From the NCBI RefSeq assembly GCF_000832305.1, contig NZ_CP010537.1:868001-932000 (forward strand): a stretch of DNA of 64,000 nt, given 5' to 3'. Made by a program: the position numbers and the translations under genes. A model generated the notes under the pieces. That model made no database searches. It was not told where the DNA came from and was given only the letters and a program-made list of their open reading frames with translations. This DNA is from Cupriavidus basilensis. Lineage in GTDB: Bacteria > Pseudomonadota > Gammaproteobacteria > Burkholderiales > Burkholderiaceae. Shown here piece after piece: positions 9,139 to 17,850 of this stretch (within the stretch, counting starts at the first letter, position 1; each line of letters begins with the position of its first letter).

Positions 9139-10821
9139 TCAGGTGGTTACATGACTGGTTTTTTGGTGATGTGACGCGGACTGCGCGGCGGCGGCTTCCG
9201 CCTGCGCGCGCACGTCGGACGTGACACGGCTGACACCGCGGATCAGATCGACGGCCTTCTCACCGATCATGATGGTGGGTGCGTTGGTGTTGCCGCCGAT
9301 CAGCGTCGGCATGATCGACGCATCGACAACACGCAGTCCGTCCAGGCCGTGCACGCGCAGCTGCGGGTCGACCACGGCCATCTCGTCCTGGCCCATGCGG
9401 CAGGTGCCGACGGGGTGATAGACGGTATCGGTGCGCTGTCGCAGGACTGCGCGGATGTCGTCGTCGGTCTTCACGTGTGAGGTGAAGAGGTCGCGCGTGG
9501 CCCACTTGGCAAGTGCGGGTGTCTGCATGAGCCTGCGCGTGATCTTGAAGCCGGCCACCATGTCTTCGACATCCAGCGGGTCATCGAAGAAGGCCGGGTC
9601 GATGAGCGGTGCGGTGAGCGGATCGTTGCTGTGCAGCGTGACCGAGCCCGTGCTGCGCGGACGCAGCAGGCAGACGTGGCACGAGAACCCATGGCCCAGG
9701 CGCATGCGGCGCGCGTGGTTGTCGACCATCGCCACCACGAAATGCAGCTGGATGTCGGGTGCCTCAAGCTCGGGGCGCGTCTTCAGGAAGCCGCCGCCTT
9801 CGGCGAAATTCGTCGTCAGCATGCCGCGCCGCTCTCGGCGGAAGCGCAGGATCTCGCTCAGGATGCGCACGCTGCCGAGTAGCGAGACGCCCATCGTGTC
9901 GAGACTGCCGGTGCGGTAGCCGAAGACGAAGTCGGGATGGTCCTGCAGATTGCGTCCCACGCCTGGCAGATGCTGCACGGTCTGGATGCCCACGCGTGCA
10001 AGCTCCTGTGCCGGCCCCACGCCGGACAGCATCAGCAACTGCGGCGTCTGGAGCGCACCTGCAGCCAGCACCACTTCGCGCCGCGCGCGCAGTGTGCGGA
10101 TCACGCCGTGCTGCAGCACCTCCACGCCAACGGCGCGCTTGCCCTCGAGCAGGATGCGGCGGACTTGCGCGTGGGTTTCGACTGTAAGGTTGGCGCGTCG
10201 GCCGATGTGCGGGTGCAGATACGCGCGCGCTGCGCTCCACCGTTCCCCCTGCTTCTGCGTGACCTGGTAGATGCCGATGCCTTCCTGTTGCGCGCCGTTA
10301 AAGTCGTCGGTGAGCGGCAGGCCGGCCTGGCGGGCGGCTTCCAGATAGCGTGCCTGGAAGGGGTTGTCGGTGCGCAGGTCGCTGACATTGAGCGGGCCGT
10401 TGCGGCCGTGCCAGGCGTTGTCGAAGCGCTCGTTGTGCTCGCTGAGGCGGAAGTAGGGCAGTACGTCGTCATACGACCAACCGCTGTTGCCCAGCGACGC
10501 CCAGCGATCGTAATCGCTGCGGTGGCCGCGGATGTAGACCATCGCGTTGATGGCGGAGGAACCTCCCAACATCTTGCCGCGAGGCTGGTAGCCGATGCGC
10601 CCGCCAAGCCCGGCCTGCGGCACGGTATCGAATGCCCAGTTGTTGAGGCGGGTCGGCATCATGGCGACCGCGCCCGCCGGCACCTTGACCACCATGCCGT
10701 CGCCATGGCCGCCTGCCTCGAGCACGCAGACCGAGAGGTTCGGGTCTTCGGATAGACGGCCCGCGACCACGCAGCCGCCCGAACCGCCGCCGACGACGAT
10801 GTAATCAAACTGTTGATTCAT
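9139..10821 (-). CDS. GMC-family FAD alcohol dehydrogenase/oxidase
   Basis: 560 residues. The N-terminal FAD-binding Rossmann motif reads VVGGGSGGCVVAGRL, followed by the GMC signature region (GGSSAINAMVYIRGH), and the C-terminal active-site block has VYHPVGTCRMG, whose His is the catalytic base in choline dehydrogenase relatives. The start at 10821 gives the normal N-terminus just ahead of the FAD motif. The enzyme should oxidise a primary or long-chain alcohol to the aldehyde, which the aldehyde dehydrogenase encoded immediately upstream (10852) would take to the acid. The exact substrate is not readable. Confidence 0.93.
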   Translation of the reverse strand: MNQQFDYIVVGGGSGGCVVAGRLSEDPNLSVCVLEAGGHGDGMVVKVPAGAVAMMPTRLNNWAFDTVPQAGLGGRIGYQPRGKMLGGSSAINAMVYIRGHRSDYDRWASLGNSGWSYDDVLPYFRLSEHNERFDNAWHGRNGPLNVSDLRTDNPFQARYLEAARQAGLPLTDDFNGAQQEGIGIYQVTQKQGERWSAARAYLHPHIGRRANLTVETHAQVRRILLEGKRAVGVEVLQHGVIRTLRARREVVLAAGALQTPQLLMLSGVGPAQELARVGIQTVQHLPGVGRNLQDHPDFVFGYRTGSLDTMGVSLLGSVRILSEILRFRRERRGMLTTNFAEGGGFLKTRPELEAPDIQLHFVVAMVDNHARRMRLGHGFSCHVCLLRPRSTGSVTLHSNDPLTAPLIDPAFFDDPLDVEDMVAGFKITRRLMQTPALAKWATRDLFTSHVKTDDDIRAVLRQRTDTVYHPVGTCRMGQDEMAVVDPQLRVHGLDGLRVVDASIMPTLIGGNTNAPTIMIGEKAVDLIRGVSRVTSDVRAQAEAAAAQSASHHQKTSHVTT

Positions 10822-10851
10822 GAGGTTTCTCTCGACAAGCAACGGACGGGA

Positions 10852-12273
10852 TCAGGCAATGCGCGACAGCACGCGCAGCAGCCAGTTGAAGGTATGGCCA
10901 TAGGGTGGGTGGAACAGCACGGTGCCATTCCAGCGGGTCTGATGAAAGACTGGCTTGAGTTTGCTGAAGGTATCGAAGCCCCACTTGCCGTGGTAGGCGC
11001 CCATGCCGCTGGGGCCGACGCCGCCGAACGGCTGGCTCTCTTGCACCAGATGCCACAGGCAGTCGTTGATCGTCACACCACCCGATACGGTTTCGCGCAG
11101 TGCGCGGTTGCAGTGCGATGCATCGTCACCAAACCAGTACAGCGCGAGCGGGCGTGCGTTGCGCTGGACGTACGCCAGCGCGTCGTCGAGATTTGCATAT
11201 TCGACAATGGGCAGCACGGGGCCAAAGATCTCTTCACGCATGAGCCGCGTGTTGGCGGGTGCGCCAATCACGAGCGTGGGCGGGAACTTGCGTGATGCCG
11301 CATTGAACGCTTCGCCAGCCGGGTTAACTTCAATCACGCGGGCGCCTGCTGCGCGCGCTTCGCCGACCATGTCCGCCAGACGCGCGCGATGACGTTCGCT
11401 GATGACGGCGGTGTAGTCTGGGTTGGCAGCGAGCCTCGGATACAGCTTTGCGATGGCCTGCATCAAATGCGAGGCAATCTTTTCAGCGGTGCCCGCTGGT
11501 ACGAGCAGATAATCCGGCGCGACGCAGGTTTGACCTGCGTTCAGCAGCTTTCCGAACGCGATGCGTTGCGCCGCAACTGCGACATTGCATGACACATCGA
11601 GAATAGCCGGCGATTTGCCGCCGAGTTCCAGTGTCACCGGCGTCAGGTTGGCCGCCGCCGCTTGCGCCACGTCACGCCCAACCTGGGTTGAGCCTGTGAA
11701 GAACAGGTGATCGAACGGCAGGCTGGCAAAGGCCTTGCCGAGTTCAACATCGCCGATGGCGACATCGAGCTCATCCGGGTTGAATATCTCGCGCGCCATC
11801 GAGGCGAGCAACGCAGACAACCGGGGCGTGAGCTCCGACGGCTTGATCAACACCCGGTTGCCGGCCGCAAGCGCGGCAAGCGCAGGCCCCAACGACAGCT
11901 GCAACGGATAGTTCCACGGCGCAATGATGCCCACCACGCCCAGCGGCTGTGGCATGAGCCGGTTGTAGCCGGGGCGGAAATGCAATGCGGTCGGCACGCG
12001 TTGCGTGCGCATCCACTGCTTCAGGTGGCGCCGCGCATGACGGATGCCTGCGCGCACGACAAACACCTCGGCAAGTCGGGTTTCGTGTGCCGAGCGGCCT
12101 TGAAAGTCGGCGTCGATGGCACGCACGATGTCGGGCTCGTGCGAGTCGAGCCAGGTCGCGAGCCGATCGAGACGCGACAGGCGCGTGGCCAGCGTCGGGT
12201 CGGGGTCCAGCGCGAAAGCCTGGCGCTGGCGTTCAAAGCTGGCGACAAGCTCGGTTGGGGAGCCTTGCAGCAT
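10852..12273 (-). CDS. Aldehyde dehydrogenase (coniferyl-aldehyde-dehydrogenase-like)
   Basis: 473 residues; the start at 12273 has AGGAGA seven bases upstream. The NAD(P)-dependent aldehyde dehydrogenase signatures are intact: general base Glu216 in LELGGKSP and nucleophile Cys250 in AGQTC, with FTGS before them. The short N-terminus and the C-terminal KPVFHQTRWNGT region resemble the membrane-associated, coniferyl/long-chain aldehyde branch. It probably oxidises the aldehyde made by the GMC enzyme (9139), 30 bases downstream in the same operon. Confidence 0.92.
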   Translation of the reverse strand: MLQGSPTELVASFERQRQAFALDPDPTLATRLSRLDRLATWLDSHEPDIVRAIDADFQGRSAHETRLAEVFVVRAGIRHARRHLKQWMRTQRVPTALHFRPGYNRLMPQPLGVVGIIAPWNYPLQLSLGPALAALAAGNRVLIKPSELTPRLSALLASMAREIFNPDELDVAIGDVELGKAFASLPFDHLFFTGSTQVGRDVAQAAAANLTPVTLELGGKSPAILDVSCNVAVAAQRIAFGKLLNAGQTCVAPDYLLVPAGTAEKIASHLMQAIAKLYPRLAANPDYTAVISERHRARLADMVGEARAAGARVIEVNPAGEAFNAASRKFPPTLVIGAPANTRLMREEIFGPVLPIVEYANLDDALAYVQRNARPLALYWFGDDASHCNRALRETVSGGVTINDCLWHLVQESQPFGGVGPSGMGAYHGKWGFDTFSKLKPVFHQTRWNGTVLFHPPYGHTFNWLLRVLSRIA

Positions 12274-12381
12274 GGTGTCTCCTATGCGCTCTCGATTGAG
12301 AGATCGCAGCAACGGCTGTTCTTGTTTTGGTTGTGCGTGGATTGCATGCCGACGAGGTGGTCATGGCACGCCGAAACGTAC

Positions 12382-13338
12382 TCAGGCGGAATGCCTGCTG
12401 GCGTTCATCTGTTCGGCTGCGGAACCTGCCGTGTTGCGTCTTGCATGTCCGGCGATCAGGTCGACCAGCAGCGGTACGACACCTTCCGAGATGTCGTGGC
12501 CCATGCCGCGGATGGTGACCATCTCCGCATCGGGGATGGCAGCCGCAGTCGCGGTGCCGCCGCTGGTTGCCACCATCAGATCCCGATCGCCGTGTACCAC
12601 CAGCGTCGGCACCCGGATACGGCAGACGTCTGCCGTCCTGTCGCCCGACTTCATGATGGCCTCGAGCTGGCGTGCCATGCCTTCGGCATCCTTCGCCTGC
12701 TCGCCGCGGTCCCACGCGTCGGCGGCGTAAGCGCGTCGCGCGTCGTCGTTCACGGGGTACGTCTGCGTGCCGATGTGGGCCATGGCCGCACTGTAACGCT
12801 GCACGGCTTCGTCGCGCGTGCGTGCGGGCGGCTTGATCAGCATCAGCATGCTGGACATGGCCAGTTGGCCGACTTTTCGCGAGCCGGTGCTGGAGAAGAT
12901 CGAGGTGAGCGACAGCGTGCGCTGCGGATGGGTGCCGGCGATGATCTGCGCGATCATGCCGCCCATCGACATCCCCACGATATGGGCGCGCGCCACACGC
13001 AGATGATCGAGCAGGCCAACCGTATCGGCGGCCATGTCTTCGAGGTCATAGGCCGAAGGCTTCGGTAACCACAGGAATTGCCGCAGCAAGCCGGGAGGCT
13101 TCTGCGGGATGCGCGAGGAGCGGCCGGCGTCGCGGTTGTCGAAGACGATGACGCGAAAGCCGTGTTGTACCAGGCCGTCGATCAGGTTGGCGGGCCACGA
13201 CGTCAGTTGCAGGCTCAGGCCCGCGATCAGCAGCAGGGGTTCTGCGCTCTCGAGGCCGTACGTGCGATAGCACAGGCGGACACCGGTCGGCACGTCGCAG
13301 AACAGATCGCGCGCTTCATCCATGGCGTGGATCGACAT
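12382..13338 (-). CDS. Alpha/beta hydrolase, probable ester hydrolase
   Basis: 318 residues. The nucleophile elbow is GMSMG with Ser124; the acid lies in VHGDRDLM and the His in RGMGHDI, giving a complete triad. The start at 13338 has GGGAG upstream and follows the monooxygenase stop by two bases. Ester hydrolases next to Baeyer-Villiger-type monooxygenases commonly cleave the ester or lactone that the monooxygenase makes, which is the role I infer. The gene is followed by the aldehyde dehydrogenase at 10852. Confidence 0.9.
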   Translation of the reverse strand: MSIHAMDEARDLFCDVPTGVRLCYRTYGLESAEPLLLIAGLSLQLTSWPANLIDGLVQHGFRVIVFDNRDAGRSSRIPQKPPGLLRQFLWLPKPSAYDLEDMAADTVGLLDHLRVARAHIVGMSMGGMIAQIIAGTHPQRTLSLTSIFSSTGSRKVGQLAMSSMLMLIKPPARTRDEAVQRYSAAMAHIGTQTYPVNDDARRAYAADAWDRGEQAKDAEGMARQLEAIMKSGDRTADVCRIRVPTLVVHGDRDLMVATSGGTATAAAIPDAEMVTIRGMGHDISEGVVPLLVDLIAGHARRNTAGSAAEQMNASRHSA

Positions 13339-13340
13339 GA

Positions 13341-14867
13341 TCAGGCTCCCACCGCTTGCCGGGCCTGCGAGCGCGCCGTGCTGCTCGCTTGGTGGGCATG
13401 CCCGAAACGCAGGAACGGGTTTTCGACCGGGCTGTTCCGCAGGTTGGCGACGTCGAGGTTGTAGTCCTCCGACATGACCCAGGGCGTTTCCAGGCCCTGG
13501 CAAGGCATGCTCTGGACGGCGCGCTTGACGTAGCCGGCGCCGAGATTGAGCAGCGGAAGCTTGGGCATGTCAGCGTCGGGAGCCTCGGGCACGCAGATCG
13601 CGGAGCCGGTGCGATCCATATGGTCGAGCATGCGGCAGAAGTGTTGCGCCAGCAGCCCCAGCTTGAGTGTCCACGACGAGTTCGTGTAGCCGATAGAGAA
13701 GACGTAGTTCGGCACGCCGCTGAGCATCATGCCCTTGAAGGTCACCGTGCTGTGCAGATCGACGGGCTCGCCGTCGACCGTCAGCTGGATGCCGCCGAAT
13801 AAGCGAATGTTGAGCCCGGTGGCCGTCACAACGATATCGGCGGGCAACTCCTGCCCCGACTCCAGCAGGATGCCGGTCTCCGTGAATGTCTTGATGCGGT
13901 CCGTCACCACGGACGCCTGGCCTTGGCGGATGGCCTTGAACAGATCGCCATCGGGCACCGCGCACAAACGCTGATCCCACGGGTCGTAGGGCGGGTTGAA
14001 GTGCACGTCGATCGGATAGCCCTTGGGCAACTGGCGCTTGTTGAGGAAGCGGATGAGACGCCGCGCGAATTTTGGCCGCTTCTTGCACAGGTACCAGATG
14101 CCGCGCGAAATGGCGATGTTCTTGCGGCGCACGAGCGCGTAGGCCCACGCGTGCGGCATCACCTTGCGCAGCGTGTTGGCGATGACGTCTTCCGAGGGAA
14201 GGCTCACGACATAGGTGGGCGTGCGCTGGAGCATCGTCACATGCTTGGCCTTGTCCGCCATGGCCGGCAACAGCGTGACGGCGGTGGCGCCGCTGCCGAT
14301 CACCACGACACGCTTGCCAGTGTAGTCGAGGTCTTCCGGCCAATGCTGCGGATGCACGGTGCGGCCCTGGAAGCGTTCGATACCTTCCAGCTGCGGGGTG
14401 AAGCCTTGATCGTGGTGGAAGTAGCCGGCGGCGCTGAACAGCCATTTGGCCAGGATCGTTTTGCGTTCGCCCGTATCCGTGCGCTCGACCTCGACCGTCC
14501 ACAGGGCTTGAGCGCCGGACCACGATGCTTGAATCACCTTGTGGTTCAGGCGGATGTGGCGATTGATCCCGTACTCCGCGGCAGTCTCGCGCAGGTAGGA
14601 CAAGATATCGGCCGCCCCGGCAATCGACTTCTTGTACGGCCATGGCTTGAACGCGTAGCCGTAGGTGTGCATGTCCGAGTCGGACCGGATGCCGGGATAG
14701 CGGAACAAGTCCCACGTGCCGCCGGTGACCGCGCGCGATTCCAGAATGACGTAGGACGTGTTCGGGCGCTCCGTTTCCAGGTAACGCGCAACACCGATGC
14801 CAGACAGGCCGGCGCCAACGATCAGGACATCCACATGCTCTGTGGGCGGAAGGTGATGTACGGTCAC
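13341..14867 (-). CDS. Flavin monooxygenase with Baeyer-Villiger fingerprint (AlmA-like)
   Basis: 508 residues from a GTG start at 14867 (GGAG eight bases upstream; the in-frame extension to 15050 lacks family similarity). It has an FAD motif GAGLSG at 18-23, an NADPH motif GSGATA at 191-196 and, between them, the type I Baeyer-Villiger fingerprint F-x-G-x3-H-x3-W-P at 166-177. The block RSDSDMHTYGYAFKPW resembles AlmA, the long-chain alkane monooxygenase group. It heads the operon with hydrolase, aldehyde dehydrogenase and GMC enzyme, which fits oxidation of a ketone to an ester, hydrolysis, and oxidation of the freed alcohol. The natural substrate is unknown. Confidence 0.92.
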   Translation of the reverse strand: MTVHHLPPTEHVDVLIVGAGLSGIGVARYLETERPNTSYVILESRAVTGGTWDLFRYPGIRSDSDMHTYGYAFKPWPYKKSIAGAADILSYLRETAAEYGINRHIRLNHKVIQASWSGAQALWTVEVERTDTGERKTILAKWLFSAAGYFHHDQGFTPQLEGIERFQGRTVHPQHWPEDLDYTGKRVVVIGSGATAVTLLPAMADKAKHVTMLQRTPTYVVSLPSEDVIANTLRKVMPHAWAYALVRRKNIAISRGIWYLCKKRPKFARRLIRFLNKRQLPKGYPIDVHFNPPYDPWDQRLCAVPDGDLFKAIRQGQASVVTDRIKTFTETGILLESGQELPADIVVTATGLNIRLFGGIQLTVDGEPVDLHSTVTFKGMMLSGVPNYVFSIGYTNSSWTLKLGLLAQHFCRMLDHMDRTGSAICVPEAPDADMPKLPLLNLGAGYVKRAVQSMPCQGLETPWVMSEDYNLDVANLRNSPVENPFLRFGHAHQASSTARSQARQAVGA

Positions 14868-15336
14868 AGCGTGTCTCCAGATTGGATCGAGGTGCCCAGG
14901 GGGTGGGGAGTTTTGGTTGGCAGCGCTGTGGTCCGACCCCGGTTTTCGGGCTGCACTCCGGACCCCGCGTCGCTGCCATACGCCGCTCCTGCCCAAAAAC
15001 GGCATTCGAAGTACGTATTCTCGGCCTACAGTTAACGTTTTGATGGCCAAATATTAGCGTTGTTGCGGCCTAAATACAAGGCGGCGCAGGGTAGGGAAAA
15101 CACCCAGCCGATCGGGCGTAAACGATGTGCATGCCGTCCACTCCGTGTGCGGCAGGACACGCGCCGGTGAAAGGCGCCGCCATGCCGCAGAATCCAACCC
15201 CACCCGTAAGTCCATCCTGGTCGCTGCCTTTGCCACGTGTTCAGGAACTGATCCGCAGGGCGCCAAAATCGTGCTCACTGTGCGAGCGGCATGGCTGGAG
15301 GAGGTCGATCGGCTGAACGTGGTCACGAGCTAGGAG
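14868..15336. other. Upstream region of the oxidation operon
   Basis: 469 bases ahead of the monooxygenase gene. I see no convincing gene. The first 200 bases must hold the operon promoter on the minus strand, but I cannot single out a clear -35/-10 pair. The right part (15127-15333) is an open plus-strand frame ending in TAG, directly in frame with the hypothetical gene at 15337, and may be the lost front of that gene. Confidence 0.5.
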
Positions 15337-15678
15337 ATGGGCCGCCCCGTGGTGGTGGCGGCGATCCGCAGACTCAACCGTATGGACGGTCAAGATCATC
15401 TGGCATTCCTAATCGCAGTCGGTGAGTCATTCTGCGACGCACTATCAGACGAACCCGGCTTTGAAGATGCATCGCCGCACGATTTTCAAGAGGTGTTGCG
15501 CGCGGCTGTCGGCGACCCGCTTACCCCCGAAATACTTAGCAGTACAACCAGTGGTGAGTACCTTGCGAAGATCGTCGCCGAGTGTGTCCGCTGCTTCGAA
15601 GTTGACTTGACCGCGACAGCGAAGGTCGAGCAAGCATTAGGTCAGTCCTTGTTTCGATGGCCAGTTGGAGACCACTGA
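15337..15678 (+). CDS. Hypothetical protein, possibly 5'-truncated by a stop
   Basis: 113 residues from 15337, or 98 if the ATG at 15382 is used. No family is recognised. The frame continues upstream to 15127 except for a single TAG at 15331-15333, so this may be the rear of a gene broken by one nonsense change rather than a gene with its own start; the only ribosome-like sequence (AGGAG) abuts the first ATG too closely. Base composition here is less GC-rich than in the catabolic operons on either side, in keeping with acquired DNA. Confidence 0.4.
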   Translation: MGRPVVVAAIRRLNRMDGQDHLAFLIAVGESFCDALSDEPGFEDASPHDFQEVLRAAVGDPLTPEILSSTTSGEYLAKIVAECVRCFEVDLTATAKVEQALGQSLFRWPVGDH

Positions 15679-15879
15679 CCACGTCGGGGCCGTCTCGGTG
15701 GTTGCCATCCCTTGCCGCGTACGGCAAGTAGCAGTCAGTCGAGATAGACTCCCGGTTTTGAGTCGAACCGAAAATCTAATCAAAAAAGCCGTCATCGGCG
15801 ATAAGCCTGGGGACTGCGGCGGCGCTGATGTACCTAGCGCCCGCATAATGTCGAAACACGCCCCCAAGGAGACTACAGA

Positions 15880-16506
15880 ATGATTGTCGATGAATTGCTT
15901 GCGGAAGGCGAGCGTCTGTGCCGCCCGTGCTTCCGGCTCAACGTCGAGGGCGAAGTCGTTGGCTATTGGCAGGGCGAGCGTGCGGACCGGCCGAATGCGG
16001 TACCGCCGGAAGCAACGGAGTTGCGTTCGATCAGGCACATCATGCCAATAGACACTGGCCTGCTCGAAAGGGCGGGTCTCCGCGTACGTTCGTCCACCAT
16101 CGGTTTTGCCGAAGTCGAGTCGGCACGCGGCGACACCGGCTACCGCTTCTTTGAAGCCGACGTTCCCATTTCAGACCTGCAATGCGACGGACTTCGACTT
16201 CATGCCGCCGAAGGCAAGTCTTTCCCGCCATTTGAGGCGGTCTGCCTCTATGGCGGAGAATGTGTCGCTGCTTGGCTGAAAAATCTCGGGCTGGAACGGC
16301 ACGAATATGAAAAGGCTGCGTCCGAGCCGGAAGCCGTAGGTTACTTCGACGCCTACGCGGCGCGTTCCCCAATCTACCGAGGCGATGTGGATGTCGTCGT
16401 CGGCGGCTGGCATCAATGCTGGCCGGACGATGAATTCTACATGCCGCTAGAGATGCGATTGGCTGTGCTCACATTGCGTGACTCCGAGCCTTGGTACGAA
16501 TTGTGA
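15880..16506 (+). CDS. Hypothetical cytosolic protein
   Basis: 208 residues with a good ribosome site (AGGAG, eight bases before ATG). It is soluble and acidic, with several conserved-looking aromatic patches (YGGECVAAWLKNLGL, GGWHQCWPDDEFYMPLEMRL) and no signal or membrane helix. The shape resembles small stand-alone proteins often carried on accessory DNA, such as immunity-type proteins, but I recognise no family and propose no function. The neighbours are another hypothetical gene and a SnoaL-like gene, all on the plus strand with separate spacing. Confidence 0.65.
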   Translation: MIVDELLAEGERLCRPCFRLNVEGEVVGYWQGERADRPNAVPPEATELRSIRHIMPIDTGLLERAGLRVRSSTIGFAEVESARGDTGYRFFEADVPISDLQCDGLRLHAAEGKSFPPFEAVCLYGGECVAAWLKNLGLERHEYEKAASEPEAVGYFDAYAARSPIYRGDVDVVVGGWHQCWPDDEFYMPLEMRLAVLTLRDSEPWYEL

Positions 16507-16977
16507 CAGGCGACCAGGCGCGGCAACTGGAGCGTCAAGGCGCGGATCACCTGATCTGCGGGCCGATCTAGCCATCGCGGGAAAATAGCAATCAATGCGG
16601 ACAATCGGCTCCACGGCTCCACCGATATCCACGCATCCTGCCGAGCGCAGGGCGCGGCCCGCACCGCGTGGAATTGATCGCACCACGTAATACGGGTTGC
16701 AGCCGCCATCCACCTGTCACGCGTGAACTATTTCAGCTTGTACTCTCATTACGAGACCGGTGGAACTCGGACGGGGCCGCCGTGGCCGTCCGCTAACGGG
16801 AACGGCGAAAGGCCGTTGTGGGTTGCGGCTACGGCCGACCGCCCCTCAATCGCGGCCGTCGCAAGCCGGCCATGAGCCGACATTCCATGGTAAGGCAGAA
16901 TTCGCTTTGACCGCTCGACAACAACCGTTCGGTGTGGACGTCGGGCGTCGCAACGTCAACTCTCGCGAGAATCCACC
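16507..16977. other. Intergenic stretch without recognisable gene
   Basis: 471 bases between the hypothetical gene and the SnoaL-like gene. Short frames exist on both strands but none has a ribosome site or family similarity. The part around 16780-16870 is built of repeated GGCCG/CGGCC words, which may be the remains of a small repeat; nothing more can be supported. Confidence 0.45.
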
Positions 16978-17412
16978 ATGAATCAAATGAGTCAACCCGA
17001 AGACGTGCTCCACGCGTTTCAGACCGCTTGGAACAGCCACGACATGCAGTCCCTCGGCGCATTGTTCCATGAGAATGCGACATTTGTGAACCGGTTCGGG
17101 CACTACGTGCGGGGCGTCGAGGCGATTGTCAAGCTGCATGCGCCCATCCACGCAACTATCTACGGCGATTCCACGCTGGATAACGAGCTGATTGACGTGA
17201 TCCCCATCGGCAACGATGCGGCGGTCATTCACTTCTGGAGCCGCCTTACGGTCGGTGCGGCTCATCCGGCGGGCCCGCACGCTGTCGACACGCTGATCCT
17301 TGCCGTGCTGACGCGACAGGTTGACGAGTGGCGAATCAAGGCGCTCGAGAATGTTACTCTGACGAATCCTCGCACGGGAGAAGCTGTCTTGAGAGACGTC
17401 CGGAGTCCTTGA
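16978..17412 (+). CDS. SnoaL-like/DUF4440 NTF2-fold protein
   Basis: 144 residues of the NTF2-like cone fold: an N-terminal helix with VLHAFQTAWNSHDMQSLGALF, the typical HENATFVNRFGH strand, and a beta-sheet with DTLILAVLTRQVDEWRIKAL. Members include polyketide cyclases and small isomerases, but many stand-alone ones have no known activity. It starts at 16978 (another ATG is at 16987). It is monocistronic, between unknown genes and the porin at 17851. Confidence 0.78.
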   Translation: MNQMSQPEDVLHAFQTAWNSHDMQSLGALFHENATFVNRFGHYVRGVEAIVKLHAPIHATIYGDSTLDNELIDVIPIGNDAAVIHFWSRLTVGAAHPAGPHAVDTLILAVLTRQVDEWRIKALENVTLTNPRTGEAVLRDVRSP

Positions 17413-17850
17413 TCGAGCAGCGAAGTTACTTCCACGACGCACGGGGTTGTCTGCTTGCTGGCGGATCGCGTGTCCGCCATTGGTGCGGCCGTCCACCCCG
17501 TGGTTGGACGTTGGCTTTTTCGGCCGACGCGGACATTCGGCCTGGCATCTCCCAACGACCGAGACGGTCGGCCACGGTCGTTGACATCGTCTTCAGACCG
17601 GATCAAATTTCAGATGGATGAGTCAATATCTCCGGGGGAAATTGGCATCGCTCGCGGATGTCTACCTAAAAGAAAGTACCTGGAGGCTGATATATCCCCT
17701 TTGAAGTTCGCCCTACCGTTAGGCCCTTCCATTTCCCTTGAGTCCTTTTCCCTTTTGTTCCACTTCCGGCTGCAAGGAAGTGGAACAGCCCTTTGGGTAA
17801 GGCCCTTACCGTTACGCATTTAGGATAATTTTTCATATCAAACATTTACG
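17413..17850. other. AT-richer intergenic stretch with hairpins
   Basis: 438 bases between the converging SnoaL-like gene and the porin gene. It carries an 11-base perfect inverted repeat at 17757-17786 (loop 8), a 15-base palindrome around GGTAAGGCCCTTACC just after it, and a 9-base inverted repeat (17837-17845 with 17860-17868) that spans the porin stop codon. None is followed by a clear T run, so they are candidate rather than certain terminators. Confidence 0.5.
17757..17786. terminator. Candidate hairpin downstream of porin gene
   Basis: Two 11-base arms (17757-17767 and 17776-17786) with an 8-base loop lie between the converging SnoaL-like and porin genes. The position suits a terminator for either, but no T tract follows, so this is tentative. 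Confidence 0.4.

Noticed and set aside
12840..12885. GGCCAGTTGGCC resembling the island -35 region
   Set aside because: It lies inside the alpha/beta hydrolase gene, has no dyad or TACNCT at the fixed spacing, and is explained by codons.
15650..15700. TTTCGATGGCCAGTTGG resembling the island promoter core
   Set aside because: No -10 hexamer 17 bases on and no TTCG-N7-CGAA box; it lies in the hypothetical coding frame.
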